From the NCBI GenBank assembly GCA_963669265.1, contig OY769916.1, positions 124,001-188,000 of the forward strand: 64,000 bases of DNA, given 5' to 3'. The notes under the pieces were generated by a model, which saw only the letters and a list, made by a program, of their open reading frames with translations, did no database searches and was not told the origin of the DNA. The DNA comes from SZUA-547 sp963669265 (GTDB taxonomy: Bacteria; Pseudomonadota; Alphaproteobacteria; Rhodobacterales; Rhodobacteraceae). Below are positions 1 through 8,840 of this stretch, one piece after another (positions within the stretch are counted from its first letter, which is position 1; every line of letters starts with the position of its first letter). A program made the translations under genes and the position numbers.

Positions 1-1
1 C

Positions 2-496
2 ATGGAGCGGCAGGAATATCTCAACTGGAAGTTCGGCGGCGCGGAGGCTGCGGCGCGGATTTACGGAGCGATCGAGACGACGGCGAAAGCGACAGGGCTG
101 GAGGTCAACTTTGACGCCATAACGCGCACGCCGAACACGATCGATGCGCATCGCCTGATCAGATGGGCCGGACCGACGGGCGCCCAAAGCGCTGTGAAAC
201 ACGCTTTGTTTACGCATTATTTCGTCGACGGTCGGGATATCGGCGATTCCGTGGTGCTGGCGGACATCGCCGAAAGCGTCGGTATGGAGCGTGAAGTGAT
301 CGCCCGCTTGCTGGAGGGCGAGTCCGATCGGGAGGCCGTCGAAGCCGAGGACAAGACGGCGCGAGAGATGGGCGTCAATGGCGTGCCCACCTTCATCCTG
401 GCCAGAGAATATGTGCTGACCGGCGCGCAGGAGACGGAGACCTGGCTGCGGGTGATGCAAGAGTTGGACGTGCAGTTGAAGGCCGAGCCGACGTAA
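2..496 (+). CDS. FrnE-type DsbA family oxidoreductase, 3' part
   Basis: This is the C-terminal 164 residues of a DsbA-family thioredoxin-fold protein of the FrnE/2-hydroxychromene-2-carboxylate isomerase-like group; the gene begins before the window. Visible family features are the KFGG segment near residue 10, the helical block TRTPNTIDAHRLI (about residues 41-53) and the cis-proline loop GVNGVPTFI (about 123-131). The N-terminal strand carrying the active-site cysteines would lie upstream and cannot be judged. The methionine at base 2 is internal, not the real start. It converges with mfd, whose stop is 15 bases away. The family call is firm; the substrate is unknown. Confidence 0.85.
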   Translation: MERQEYLNWKFGGAEAAARIYGAIETTAKATGLEVNFDAITRTPNTIDAHRLIRWAGPTGAQSAVKHALFTHYFVDGRDIGDSVVLADIAESVGMEREVIARLLEGESDREAVEAEDKTAREMGVNGVPTFILAREYVLTGAQETETWLRVMQELDVQLKAEPT

Positions 497-510
497 GTCT
501 GGCGACCGCC

Positions 511-3500
511 CTACGCCGCGGTCTTCGCCGCCTTGGCGATTTTCGCGAGATCCTGCGCGATCGAGAATGCGCCTTTCACGCGATCAGCCTCCGATGACCA
601 ATCACGGCGCACCACCACCTTGTTGTCCTTGATCTTTGCCTGGCCGCGCTGCGCCTGAAGAAACTCCACCAGCCCCATCGGATTGGCGAATTTGTCATTG
701 CGGAACTGCACCGTGCCGCCCTTCGGCCCGGCGTCCAGTTTCGCGATCCCGGCGCGGCGGCACATCGCCTTGGTGCGCACGACGCGCAACAGCGTCTCGA
801 TCTCTTTCGGCGGTTTGCCAAAGCGATCATGCAGTTCGGCCGCGAAGCCCTCCAACTCGGTCTGGCTCTCCAAATTGGAAAGCCGCCGGTAGAGCCCCAG
901 CCGAACGTCCAGATCCGGGACGTAAGCCTCCGGAATCAACACCGCCACGCCGAGATTGATTTGCGGCGCCCAGGTCTCGTCGCCTTCGGCCAGAGCGATC
1001 TCGCCGGAGCGGAGCTTGGCGACCGCCTCCTCTAGCATGTCCTGATAAAGCTCATAGCCCACTTCGCGGATATGGCCCGACTGCTCCTCGCCCAGCAGGT
1101 TTCCGGCGCCGCGAATGTCGAGGTCGTGGCTGGCCAGCGTGAAACCGGCGCCCAGCGTGTCGAGGCTTGAGAGCACCTTCAGGCGCTTCTCCGCCGCTGG
1201 GGTCAGGCGCTTTCTCGGCTCAGTGGTGAAATAGGCGTAGGCGCGCGCCTTGGAGCGCCCCACCCGCCCCCGGATCTGATAGAGTTGCGCCAGACCGAAC
1301 ATGTCCGACCGGTGCACCAGAAGCGTGTTGGCGGTGGGAATATCGAGGCCGGATTCGACGATAGTCGTCGCCAGCAGCACGTCGTATTCGCCGTCATAAA
1401 ACGCATTCATGCGTTTATCGAGGTCGCCCGCCGCCATCTGTCCATGTGCGGTCAGGAACTTCACCTCCGGCACCTGCTCGCGCAGGAACTCCTCCGCCTC
1501 GGCGATATCGGAAATGCGCGGCACCACATAGAAGCTCTGTCCGCCGCGATAATGCTCGCGCAACAAGGCCTCGCGCGCGGTCACCGGATCGAAAGGCGAG
1601 ACATATGTGCGCACCGCTAACCGATCGACCGGCGGCGTCGCGATGATCGAAAGCTCTCGCACGCCCGACATCGCCAGTTGCAGCGTGCGCGGGATTGGCG
1701 TCGCGGTCATGGTCAAGACGTGCACGTCCGAGCGGAGTTGTTTCAGCCGCTCTTTGTGCGAGACGCCGAAATGCTGTTCTTCGTCGATGATCAGCAGGCT
1801 GAGATCCTTGAACCGGATTCCCTTGCCCAGCAGGGCGTGGGTGCCGATGACGATGTCGACCGAGCCATCCTTCAGGCCGTCCTTCGTTTCCGCCGCCTCC
1901 TTGGCGCCGATAAAGCGAGACAGTTGCCGCACTTTCAGCGGCCAACCGGCGAAGCGCGCGGTGAACTCCTTGGCGTGCTGACGGGCGAGCAACGTGGTCG
2001 GCGCGATCACAGCCACCTGAGATCCGGTCATCGCCGCCACGAAAGCGGCCCTCAGCGCGACCTCGGTCTTGCCGAAGCCGACATCGCCGCAAATCAGCCG
2101 ATCCATCGGGCGACCCGATTCCAGATCGGTCATCACATCCGAGATGGCGCGCAACTGATCGTCGGTTTCCTGATATGGAAACCGCGCGGCGAATTCCTCA
2201 TAGAGTCCGCCCTGCGGCGAGAGCTTCGGCGCGGTGCGCAACGCCCGCTCGGCGGCGATGCGGATCAGCTTATCGGCGACATCGCGGATGCGCTCCTTCA
2301 GCTTTGCTTTCTTCGCCTGCCACGCGCCTCCGCCCAGCCTGTCCAGCAGCCCCGCCTCATGGCCATAGCGGCTGAGCAGCTCGATATTCTCCACCGGCAG
2401 ATAGAGTTTGTCGCCGCCGTGATATTCCAGCTTCAGGCATTCATGCGGCGCGCCGGCGGCTGTCACGACCTCCAGACCCAGATAGCGCCCGACGCCGTGA
2501 TCCACATGCACCACCAGATCGCCGGTCGACAGGCTGCCCGCCTCGGTGAGAAAGTTCTCCGCCCGCTTGCGCTTGGCCGGCTGGCGGATCAGCCGGTCGC
2601 CCAGAATGTCCTGCTCTGCGATGACTGCGGTCGTGTCGGTCTCGAACCCAGTCTCCAGCCCCCATATCAGCAGGGAAACGCCCCTGGTTTCGGCGACATC
2701 GCTCCACCGCGCGACCGGGGCCGCGTCGGTTACGCCGTGATCGGCGAGAAGGGTTTGCAGCCGGTCCCGCGCGCCGTCGCTATAGGACGCCAGCGCGACG
2801 TGTTTTCCTGAGTTGCGGCGCTCTCGGATGTGATCGGCCAGCGCGTCAAAGAGGTTAAGGTCCTCTTTCTGCCGCTCGGGCGCGAAGCTGCGGCCCATTC
2901 GGCCGCCCGCATCAATCACCCCCGGCCCGGTCGGCAAGGCGTGGGGAGAGAGACGGCGCACCGCCCTGCCCTCCAGCGCGGCGCTCCACGCGGCGTCATC
3001 CAGATAGAGCCGCTCCGGCGGGCACGGCTTATAGATCGGCGCCCCCATTGAGGATTTCTCCACCAACGCGCTTTGCCGGGCCGCGTAGTGATCGCCGATC
3101 GTGTCCCAGCGCGCGGCCCGCGCTTCTTCAACCTGATGGTCGAGCGCGACAGGCGCGCCCGGCAAGTAGTCGAACAGGGTCGCCAACTCGTCGTGAAAGA
3201 ACGGCGCCCAATGCTCCATACCCTGATGCTTGCGCCCTTCGGTGACGGCCTCATAGAGCGGATCATCCAGACCGGCCGCGCCGAACTCATGTCGATAGTT
3301 GCGGCGGAATCGCTGAATCGAATCCGGGTCGAGCACCACTTCCGAGGCCGGAGCCAGTTCCACCCGGTCGACCTTCTCAATCGTGCGTTGGGTCTCAGCC
3401 TCAAACATCCGCGCGCCGTCCAGCACGTCGCCAAAGAGGTCGAGACGCACCGGGTTTTCCCAACCGGGCGGGAAGATATCCACGATTCCGCCCCGTACCG

Positions 3501-3993
3501 CGAAGTCGCCATGCTCAGTCACGGTGGCGGCGCGTGCGTATCCCATGCGCGACAGGAAGGCGGTCAGCGCGTCCATGTCGATCTGGTAATCCACCCGCGC
3601 GACAAAACTGGACCCCGCCACCAGAGCGGGTGCAGGCGTCATCTGCGTCGCGGCGTTGACCGTGGTCAGGATCACCGATTGCGCGTCAAAGCCGCCCGCC
3701 AGCGCCGCGAGCGTGGCCATGCGCGCCGCCGCGATCTCCGGATTGGGTGAGATCCGGTCATAGGGCAGGCAATCCCAGGCGGGAAATTGCATCACTGGCA
3801 GGTCGGGGGAGAAAACGCTCAGCGCCTCCGTCATCGCGGCGGCGCGCGCGTCATCTCGTGCGACGAAGACGACAGGGCCTTCGGCGCGTGCGATCAGATC
3901 TGCGATCAGCTTGGCGTCATAGCCTTCCGGCGCGCCGCCGATGGTGATCGTATCGGGCGCGAGGGGCTTCAATTTTTCGGCGACAGGGGGCAT
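511..3993 (-). CDS. mfd: Transcription-repair coupling factor Mfd
   Basis: Mfd is a DNA translocase that removes stalled RNA polymerase from lesions and recruits UvrA. The protein is about 1160 residues, normal for the family. The N-terminal UvrB-like part is followed by a CarD/RNAP-interaction region with the typical DLVVHVDHGVGRYLGLE stretch. The superfamily 2 helicase core has Walker A GDVGFGKTE near residue 636 and the DEEQ box near 734, with TATPIPRTL and the Q/R-rich motif VI (QIRGRVGR) following. The C-terminal TRCF domain is complete. The frame stays open to a TTG at 4029; I chose the ATG at 3993. No obvious Shine-Dalgarno precedes it, so the start is less certain than the identity. 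Confidence 0.97.
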   Translation of the reverse strand: MPPVAEKLKPLAPDTITIGGAPEGYDAKLIADLIARAEGPVVFVARDDARAAAMTEALSVFSPDLPVMQFPAWDCLPYDRISPNPEIAAARMATLAALAGGFDAQSVILTTVNAATQMTPAPALVAGSSFVARVDYQIDMDALTAFLSRMGYARAATVTEHGDFAVRGGIVDIFPPGWENPVRLDLFGDVLDGARMFEAETQRTIEKVDRVELAPASEVVLDPDSIQRFRRNYRHEFGAAGLDDPLYEAVTEGRKHQGMEHWAPFFHDELATLFDYLPGAPVALDHQVEEARAARWDTIGDHYAARQSALVEKSSMGAPIYKPCPPERLYLDDAAWSAALEGRAVRRLSPHALPTGPGVIDAGGRMGRSFAPERQKEDLNLFDALADHIRERRNSGKHVALASYSDGARDRLQTLLADHGVTDAAPVARWSDVAETRGVSLLIWGLETGFETDTTAVIAEQDILGDRLIRQPAKRKRAENFLTEAGSLSTGDLVVHVDHGVGRYLGLEVVTAAGAPHECLKLEYHGGDKLYLPVENIELLSRYGHEAGLLDRLGGGAWQAKKAKLKERIRDVADKLIRIAAERALRTAPKLSPQGGLYEEFAARFPYQETDDQLRAISDVMTDLESGRPMDRLICGDVGFGKTEVALRAAFVAAMTGSQVAVIAPTTLLARQHAKEFTARFAGWPLKVRQLSRFIGAKEAAETKDGLKDGSVDIVIGTHALLGKGIRFKDLSLLIIDEEQHFGVSHKERLKQLRSDVHVLTMTATPIPRTLQLAMSGVRELSIIATPPVDRLAVRTYVSPFDPVTAREALLREHYRGGQSFYVVPRISDIAEAEEFLREQVPEVKFLTAHGQMAAGDLDKRMNAFYDGEYDVLLATTIVESGLDIPTANTLLVHRSDMFGLAQLYQIRGRVGRSKARAYAYFTTEPRKRLTPAAEKRLKVLSSLDTLGAGFTLASHDLDIRGAGNLLGEEQSGHIREVGYELYQDMLEEAVAKLRSGEIALAEGDETWAPQINLGVAVLIPEAYVPDLDVRLGLYRRLSNLESQTELEGFAAELHDRFGKPPKEIETLLRVVRTKAMCRRAGIAKLDAGPKGGTVQFRNDKFANPMGLVEFLQAQRGQAKIKDNKVVVRRDWSSEADRVKGAFSIAQDLAKIAKAAKTAA

Positions 3994-4076
3994 GGCGCGC
4001 GACGTAGCCCGTTCAGGCTCAGGCCGCAAGGCGGAGAGTTGATTTCAGCGATCTCGATTGATGTGCGCGCGGCGTC

Positions 4077-4580
4077 TCAGCCGCTGTAATGCCATTTGAT
4101 GTCGCCGAGATGCATCCACAAACCAAATGCGACCGCCGCCCCAAGGCTGATCGTTCCCATGACTTGTTTGAAGAAGCGGATCTGGGAAATCCGCTTTAGC
4201 AGCGCCTCATCATCTAATTCGCTTTCGTGCAGTCGGCGGGCTTCGAACACCCGCCAAAAGGCGAATCCGCACATTGGCACGGCAAGGAATGCAAGGCCTT
4301 GCGCCATCTCATTCTTACGAAGCACGGCGAGTGTGAGTACGGCGGCGACAAGGAAGGCCTGCACCGCGCAGTCAAACAGCGGCGGGCGCTCTGTTTGTCG
4401 AACCGCACGGGCGATTGACCGCCGACCCAGCGTCGCCGCGAGCTTCCTATCCTCGTCAGACGTCTTCGCCCGGTTCAGCGCCCATTTCGAAACGCCGAAA
4501 GTCCAATTAGAGATCAACGACCAGAAAAATGCGCAAAAGATCCAGTACCAAACGCTTAGAAAAGTCGACGTGTCAAACAT
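4077..4580 (-). CDS. Small membrane protein of unknown function
   Basis: A protein of about 167 residues starting MFDTSTFLSVWYWI. It has a hydrophobic N-terminal helix, a charged central part, two hydrophobic segments around the middle and one more near the C terminus (QVMGTISLGAAVAFGLWMHL), suggesting three to four membrane spans. It resembles, from memory, a Rhodobacterales family often labelled component of SufBCD complex, a name that reflects gene neighbourhood more than function. The frame continues upstream to 4658, but the ATG at 4580 fits the hydrophobic N terminus better. It lies between mfd and hemB, about 10 kb from the suf cluster of this window. Function unknown. Confidence 0.7.
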   Translation of the reverse strand: MFDTSTFLSVWYWIFCAFFWSLISNWTFGVSKWALNRAKTSDEDRKLAATLGRRSIARAVRQTERPPLFDCAVQAFLVAAVLTLAVLRKNEMAQGLAFLAVPMCGFAFWRVFEARRLHESELDDEALLKRISQIRFFKQVMGTISLGAAVAFGLWMHLGDIKWHYSG

Positions 4581-4710
4581 TCCCGCCCCAGCCGGTCTCA
4601 ATGCTAATGCCCTTAAACAAACAACAGCCTGAGGGGAAGAGTGCATACCCCGCGACATTGCCGTTTTAACGGAAACGTGGCATCAGCCAATCATTCAGGA
4701 GGACCCGCTG

Positions 4711-5715
4711 ATGACCACCGCCCCTTTCGCGCCGTTTCCATTCGCCCGTCCCCGCCGGCTGCGCCGAACGCCATGGATGCGCGATCTGGTGCGCGAGTCC
4801 CGGATTGGCGCGCAGGATCTGATCTGGCCGCTCTTCGTGCTGGACGGCGAAGATCGGGCGGAGCCCGTTCCCTCCATGCCCGGCGTCGAACGGTTGAGCA
4901 TCGACCGCGCCGTCGAGGCCGTCGCTAGGGCCGCGGAGCTTGGAATTCCTTGCGTCGCCCTTTTTCCCTACACCGATCCCGCGATCAAGACAGAGGCGTG
5001 CGAAGAAGCCTGGAATTCTGACAACCTAGTCTGCCGCGCCACGCGCGCCATCAAGGCTCAGGTCCCGGATATCAGCGTGATGCTGGATGTAGCGCTGGAT
5101 CCCTATAATGCGCTGGGGCACGACGGCATTGTGCGGGACGGCGTCGTGGCCAATGACGAAACTCTGGTGGCGCTGGAAAAGCAGGCGCTCTGCCAGGCGG
5201 AGGCCGGCGCCGATATCCTCGGACCGTCCGACATGATGGACGGCCGGATCGGCATGATCCGCCGCGCGCTGGAGGAGAACGAGTTCACCGACGTCGCCAT
5301 CATGTCCTACGCCGCCAAATACGCCTCGGTGTTCTACGGCCCGTTCCGAGATGCGGTCGGCGCTTCGGGCGCGCTGAAAGGCGACAAGAAGACCTATCAG
5401 ATGGATCCGGCGAACACCGACGAGGCGCTGAAGGAAGTCGCCATCGACATCTCTGAGGGCGCCGACATGGTTATGGTGAAACCCGGCATGCCCTATCTGG
5501 ATATCTGTCGCCGGGTGAAAGACGCGTTTGGCGCGCCGACTTTCGCTTATCAGGTGTCGGGCGAATACGCGATGATCGAGGCCGCCGCTCAGCAGGGCTG
5601 GATCGATGGCGATGGCGCTATGTGGGAGAGTCTTTTAGCTTTTAAAAGAGCGGGTTGCGACGGAATTCTCACCTATTTCGCCGTCAAAGCCGCGCGCGCT
5701 TTGAAGGATGGATGA
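4711..5715 (+). CDS. hemB: Delta-aminolevulinic acid dehydratase (porphobilinogen synthase)
   Basis: HemB condenses two 5-aminolevulinate molecules to porphobilinogen in tetrapyrrole synthesis. The 334-residue length is typical. The two Schiff-base lysines are visible at about residue 203 (MSYAAKYASVFYGP) and 257 (MVKPGMPYLD). The segment that is cysteine-rich and zinc-binding in human and E. coli enzymes reads DVALDPYNALGHDG here, with aspartate and alanine instead of cysteine, so this is the magnesium-type, zinc-independent subgroup common in alphaproteobacteria. A strong AGGAGG Shine-Dalgarno at about 4697-4702 supports the ATG at 4711. It appears monocistronic. Confidence 0.97.
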   Translation: MTTAPFAPFPFARPRRLRRTPWMRDLVRESRIGAQDLIWPLFVLDGEDRAEPVPSMPGVERLSIDRAVEAVARAAELGIPCVALFPYTDPAIKTEACEEAWNSDNLVCRATRAIKAQVPDISVMLDVALDPYNALGHDGIVRDGVVANDETLVALEKQALCQAEAGADILGPSDMMDGRIGMIRRALEENEFTDVAIMSYAAKYASVFYGPFRDAVGASGALKGDKKTYQMDPANTDEALKEVAIDISEGADMVMVKPGMPYLDICRRVKDAFGAPTFAYQVSGEYAMIEAAAQQGWIDGDGAMWESLLAFKRAGCDGILTYFAVKAARALKDG

Positions 5716-5829
5716 CGCCTTTTTTCGGTCGCTGATAACGCGATTTTCACCGGGGAACTCCAGATCCGGCCTTCGCTTTTGACCCGCGCGGGCTAATTGT
5801 TCCCGAGACCTGTCAGAACGGAGGCGTCG

Positions 5830-6963
5830 ATGCGTAGGTTTCTGTCTCTCTCCCTAGTACTTGCAGCGATCGCAGTCGCGCCAATGGCCCATGCGCGCAG
5901 TTTTGAGACCTCGGCTGGAACCGTCGATGTGACCCGCGTCGCGGGGCCTTTTCAGAATCCATGGTCGGTCGCCTTCCTTAGTGGCTCCGACGGATGGACT
6001 GGCGAGATGCTGGTCACCGAGCGTCCCGGTTTTCTCTATCTGGTCGACGCCTCTGGCTCGTCTGAACCCGTGCGCGGCGTACCAGTGGTGGCGGAGCGCG
6101 GGCAAGGCGGTCTGCTGGATGTCGTGGCGGCGCGGGATTTCGCGACCAGCGGAACGGTCTTTCTTTCCTACTCGGAGCCGGCGGATGGCGGCGCGCGCAC
6201 CGCCGTGGCGCGGGCCCGGTTCGACCGCGACGCGCTGACATTGCGCGATCTGGAGGTCATCTGGCGCATGTCCACGGTCGTCAGTGGCGGTCGGCACTTC
6301 GGATCACGCATCGTGGAGGCGCCGGACGGAACGCTGTTTATCACCACTGGAGATCGCGGCGAGCGACCGATGGCGCAGGATCTCTCGACCCATATGGGCA
6401 AGGTGATCCGGATTAATCCCGATGGTTCGGTCCCTGCAGGCAATCCGTTTGTCGATCAGTCCGGCGCGCAGCCGGAGATCTGGTCCTACGGTCATCGAAA
6501 TCCGCAAGGCGCGGGTCTGGATGCGGATGGAACCCTCTGGACCGTCGAACACGGCGCGCGCGGCGGCGATGAGATCAACCGGCCCGAGCCGGGAAAAAAC
6601 TATGGTTGGCCCATTATCGCCTATGGGACCCACTATTCCTTCCTGCCCATCGGCGAAGGCACGGAGAAAGCGGGCATGGAGCAGCCCCTGCACTACTGGG
6701 ATCCCTCGATCGCGCCATCGGGCTTGACGGTTTATGACGGTGATCTGTTCCCGGTATGGCGTGGCGATCTGTTGGTGGGCGCGCTCAAGTTTCAGCTTAT
6801 TTCGCGCCTCGACATCAAGAACGGCGCGATTGTCGGCGAAGAGCAGTTGTTCCGAGGGAAATTCGGCCGGGTGCGGGATGTGCGCACCGGACCGGACGGC
6901 GCGATCTGGTTCCTGACGGATGAGGCCGAAGGCGCGCTCTACCGCATCGCCCCCGCGAATTAG
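5830..6963 (+). CDS. PQQ-dependent aldose sugar dehydrogenase family protein, exported
   Basis: About 377 residues. The N terminus MRRFLSLSLVLAAIAVAPMAHA is a signal peptide with an AHA cleavage motif, so the protein is periplasmic. The body is a six-bladed propeller of the soluble glucose/aldose dehydrogenase (YliI/Asd) type: a family N-terminal segment NPWSVAFL, the GGRHFGSRI histidine loop, FITTGDRG, SYGHRNPQG and EHGARGGDEIN, the last three matching PQQ- and calcium-contact loops of the family. It likely oxidises aldoses with PQQ as cofactor. No PQQ biosynthesis genes are in the window. I chose the ATG at 5830 over one at 5797 because it begins the signal peptide. Confidence 0.88.
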   Translation: MRRFLSLSLVLAAIAVAPMAHARSFETSAGTVDVTRVAGPFQNPWSVAFLSGSDGWTGEMLVTERPGFLYLVDASGSSEPVRGVPVVAERGQGGLLDVVAARDFATSGTVFLSYSEPADGGARTAVARARFDRDALTLRDLEVIWRMSTVVSGGRHFGSRIVEAPDGTLFITTGDRGERPMAQDLSTHMGKVIRINPDGSVPAGNPFVDQSGAQPEIWSYGHRNPQGAGLDADGTLWTVEHGARGGDEINRPEPGKNYGWPIIAYGTHYSFLPIGEGTEKAGMEQPLHYWDPSIAPSGLTVYDGDLFPVWRGDLLVGALKFQLISRLDIKNGAIVGEEQLFRGKFGRVRDVRTGPDGAIWFLTDEAEGALYRIAPAN

Positions 6964-6966
6964 TCG

Positions 6967-7353
6967 TCAGCTCAGGTCGAACGCATGTTCCCGAAGCGCT
7001 TCGAGCGGGCAGATTTCCAGCGCGGCCTTGTGGGTGGAGACGAGCCGAACCTTGGGCGCCTTGCCGGCCAGATAAGCTTCCATCCAGCGACTGGCGCAGA
7101 GGCACCAGCGATCCCCGGCCTTCAGGCCCGTAAACCCGTGTTCCGGCCGCGGCGTCGAGAGGTCGTTCCCCCGCGCCTTTGAATACTCGAGAAATGCGTC
7201 GGTCATCACCACGCACACCGTGTGAGAACCGGCATCCGCCGGCGACGTGTCGCAGCATCCATTGCGGAAAAATCCGGTCATCGGCGACATCGAGCACGGC
7301 TCCAGCTGTTCGCCGAAGACATTTTCCGACTGGGCGACTTCAATTTCGCGCAT
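6967..7353 (-). CDS. DUF2237 family protein
   Basis: A 128-residue protein starting MREIEVAQSENVFGE. It is rich in conserved cysteine and tryptophan: a PCSMSPMTGFFRNGCC segment near the N terminus, a central THKAALEICPLEAL stretch near the C terminus and WCLCASRWMEA between them. This pattern is that of DUF2237, a small bacterial family of unknown function. The start at 7353 is preceded on the minus strand by a GAGAGAGG purine run eight bases away. It converges with the sugar dehydrogenase, with only a few bases between stops. No function can be assigned. Confidence 0.8.
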   Translation of the reverse strand: MREIEVAQSENVFGEQLEPCSMSPMTGFFRNGCCDTSPADAGSHTVCVVMTDAFLEYSKARGNDLSTPRPEHGFTGLKAGDRWCLCASRWMEAYLAGKAPKVRLVSTHKAALEICPLEALREHAFDLS

Positions 7354-7485
7354 TTGATGGCCTCTCTCTGTGACACGCCCTATTTGCGCCGCTATCATAC
7401 GCACACGTTCCACCGAAGAAATCGGCGATCGCGCGCTCCGCAAAGAAATCCGCGCGTTCAGTCGGACACGTTAAGGAGTAACGAC

Positions 7486-8052
7486 ATGTCGAGCAGGCGA
7501 ACTTTCCTCATCACCTCGTTGATCGGCGCGCTGAGCGCCTTTGCTATCTACACATCCGTGCCAGAGCCCGCGATCGCCGCGGACCGGGACGTGATCGAGG
7601 CGAAAGTCTCGCTCGGCTTTCGCGAACTCTATGACTCGGTGCCCGGATCCCGCGAACTGGCGGGCAAGTCGAAGGGCGTATTGATGATGCCGGATGTCAC
7701 CAAGGGCGGCTTTATCGTCGGCGGCTCCTATGGCGAGGGCGCGCTGAAGGTTAACGGCCAGACGTCGAATTACTATTCGGTCGCCGCTGCGTCGCTCGGG
7801 CTTCAGGCGGGCCTGCAAACCACCAAACACGCGGTGTTCTTCCTGACCGACGAGGCATTGAAGGATTTCCAGACCAAGGATGGCTGGGAGATCGGGGCCG
7901 ACGCCGAGGTGACACTGTTGGATTCGGGCGCCAGTCTGGGCCTCGATTCCACGACCTATCAGACGCCGATCGTCGCGGTCGTGTTTGGCCAGTCCGGCGT
8001 TCTGGCCGGGGCCAGCATCGAAGGCGCGAAATACTCCCGGATCAAGCGCTAG
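7486..8052 (+). CDS. SYLF (YSC84) domain lipid-binding protein, exported
   Basis: A 188-residue protein with a signal sequence (MSSRRTFLITSLIGALSAFAIY, then AIAADRD as likely cleavage region) followed by a SYLF/YSC84 domain. Family features include the GSRELAGKSKGVLMMPDVTKGGF stretch, the GSYGEGAL glycine motif, the GLQAG turn and the C-terminal GVLAGASIEGAKYSRI. Eukaryotic SYLF domains bind phosphoinositides; bacterial exported members (BPSL1445-like) are lipid-associated envelope proteins of unclear role. AAGGAG at 7473-7478 fixes the start. The last 11 bases overlap the 3' end of rpe on the other strand. Confidence 0.88.
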   Translation: MSSRRTFLITSLIGALSAFAIYTSVPEPAIAADRDVIEAKVSLGFRELYDSVPGSRELAGKSKGVLMMPDVTKGGFIVGGSYGEGALKVNGQTSNYYSVAAASLGLQAGLQTTKHAVFFLTDEALKDFQTKDGWEIGADAEVTLLDSGASLGLDSTTYQTPIVAVVFGQSGVLAGASIEGAKYSRIKR

Positions 8053-8743
8053 GCGAGATCGCGCCTTTCGCCGCGGCGCGGATGGCGGAGATATTGGCGG
8101 CGTAGGCGTCTGCGCCGCCTTTGAAGATGGCGGAGCCCGCCACCAGCGAGTTCGCGCCCGCAGCCGCGCACGCGCCCGCAGTCGCCGGAGACACCCCGCC
8201 ATCGACCTGCAGATGGATCGGCCGGTCTCCGATCATCGCGCGTATGCGGCGGATTTTCTCCAGTTGCGCCTCGATAAAGCTCTGACCGCCGAAGCCCGGA
8301 TTGACCGTCATCGCCAGCACCAGATCCACCTTGTCGATCACATGCTCGATGACGCTCTCATGGGTCGAGGGGTTCAGCGACACCCCCGCCTTGCAGCCAA
8401 GCGCGCGGATCGCTTGCAGCGACCGGTCCAGATGCGGTCCCGCCTCGGCATGGATGGTGATGTAATCCGCCCCCGCCTTCGCGAACGCCTCAAGATAGGG
8501 GTCGGCGGGCGCGATCATCAGGTGGCAATCCATCACTGTCTTCACATGCGGGCGGATCGCGTCGGCGACCAGAGGGCCGATGGTGATGTTGGGCACGAAA
8601 TGGCCGTCCATCACGTCGACATGGATCCAGTCGGCGCCCGCCTCCTCCACCGCGCGAACCTCCTGCCCCAATTGGGCGAAGTCTGCGGAAAGTATCGAGG
8701 GCGCGATCTTGATGTCGCGGTCGAAGGCGGCGTCGCTGGGCAT
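8042..8743 (-). CDS. rpe: Ribulose-phosphate 3-epimerase
   Basis: Interconverts ribulose 5-phosphate and xylulose 5-phosphate in the pentose phosphate or Calvin pathway. The 233-residue TIM barrel shows APSILSADFAQLG at the N terminus, HVDVMDGHFVPNITIGP with the catalytic aspartate and metal-binding histidine, MTVNPGFGGQSFI, and the second catalytic aspartate in LQVDGGVSPATA. AGGAGA precedes the ATG at 8743. It lies downstream of the amidoligase with a gap of about 100 bases, so co-transcription with that pair is possible but not shown. Its 3' end overlaps the SYLF gene tail to tail. Confidence 0.97.
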   Translation of the reverse strand: MPSDAAFDRDIKIAPSILSADFAQLGQEVRAVEEAGADWIHVDVMDGHFVPNITIGPLVADAIRPHVKTVMDCHLMIAPADPYLEAFAKAGADYITIHAEAGPHLDRSLQAIRALGCKAGVSLNPSTHESVIEHVIDKVDLVLAMTVNPGFGGQSFIEAQLEKIRRIRAMIGDRPIHLQVDGGVSPATAGACAAAGANSLVAGSAIFKGGADAYAANISAIRAAAKGAISPSA

Positions 8744-8840
8744 GGGCGTCTCTCCTGCTGTCGCGGCCTTCCTTAGCGGGTCTCCGCCTTATCGGAAAGT
8801 CCCGCGCGCCGGATTTCCCGCCGCGACCGAAATTGCCGCG

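Noticed and set aside
1678..2811. A 377-residue plus-strand frame opposite mfd
   Set aside because: It lies wholly inside mfd, has no recognisable domain or ribosome site, and such long shadows are normal opposite GC-rich genes.
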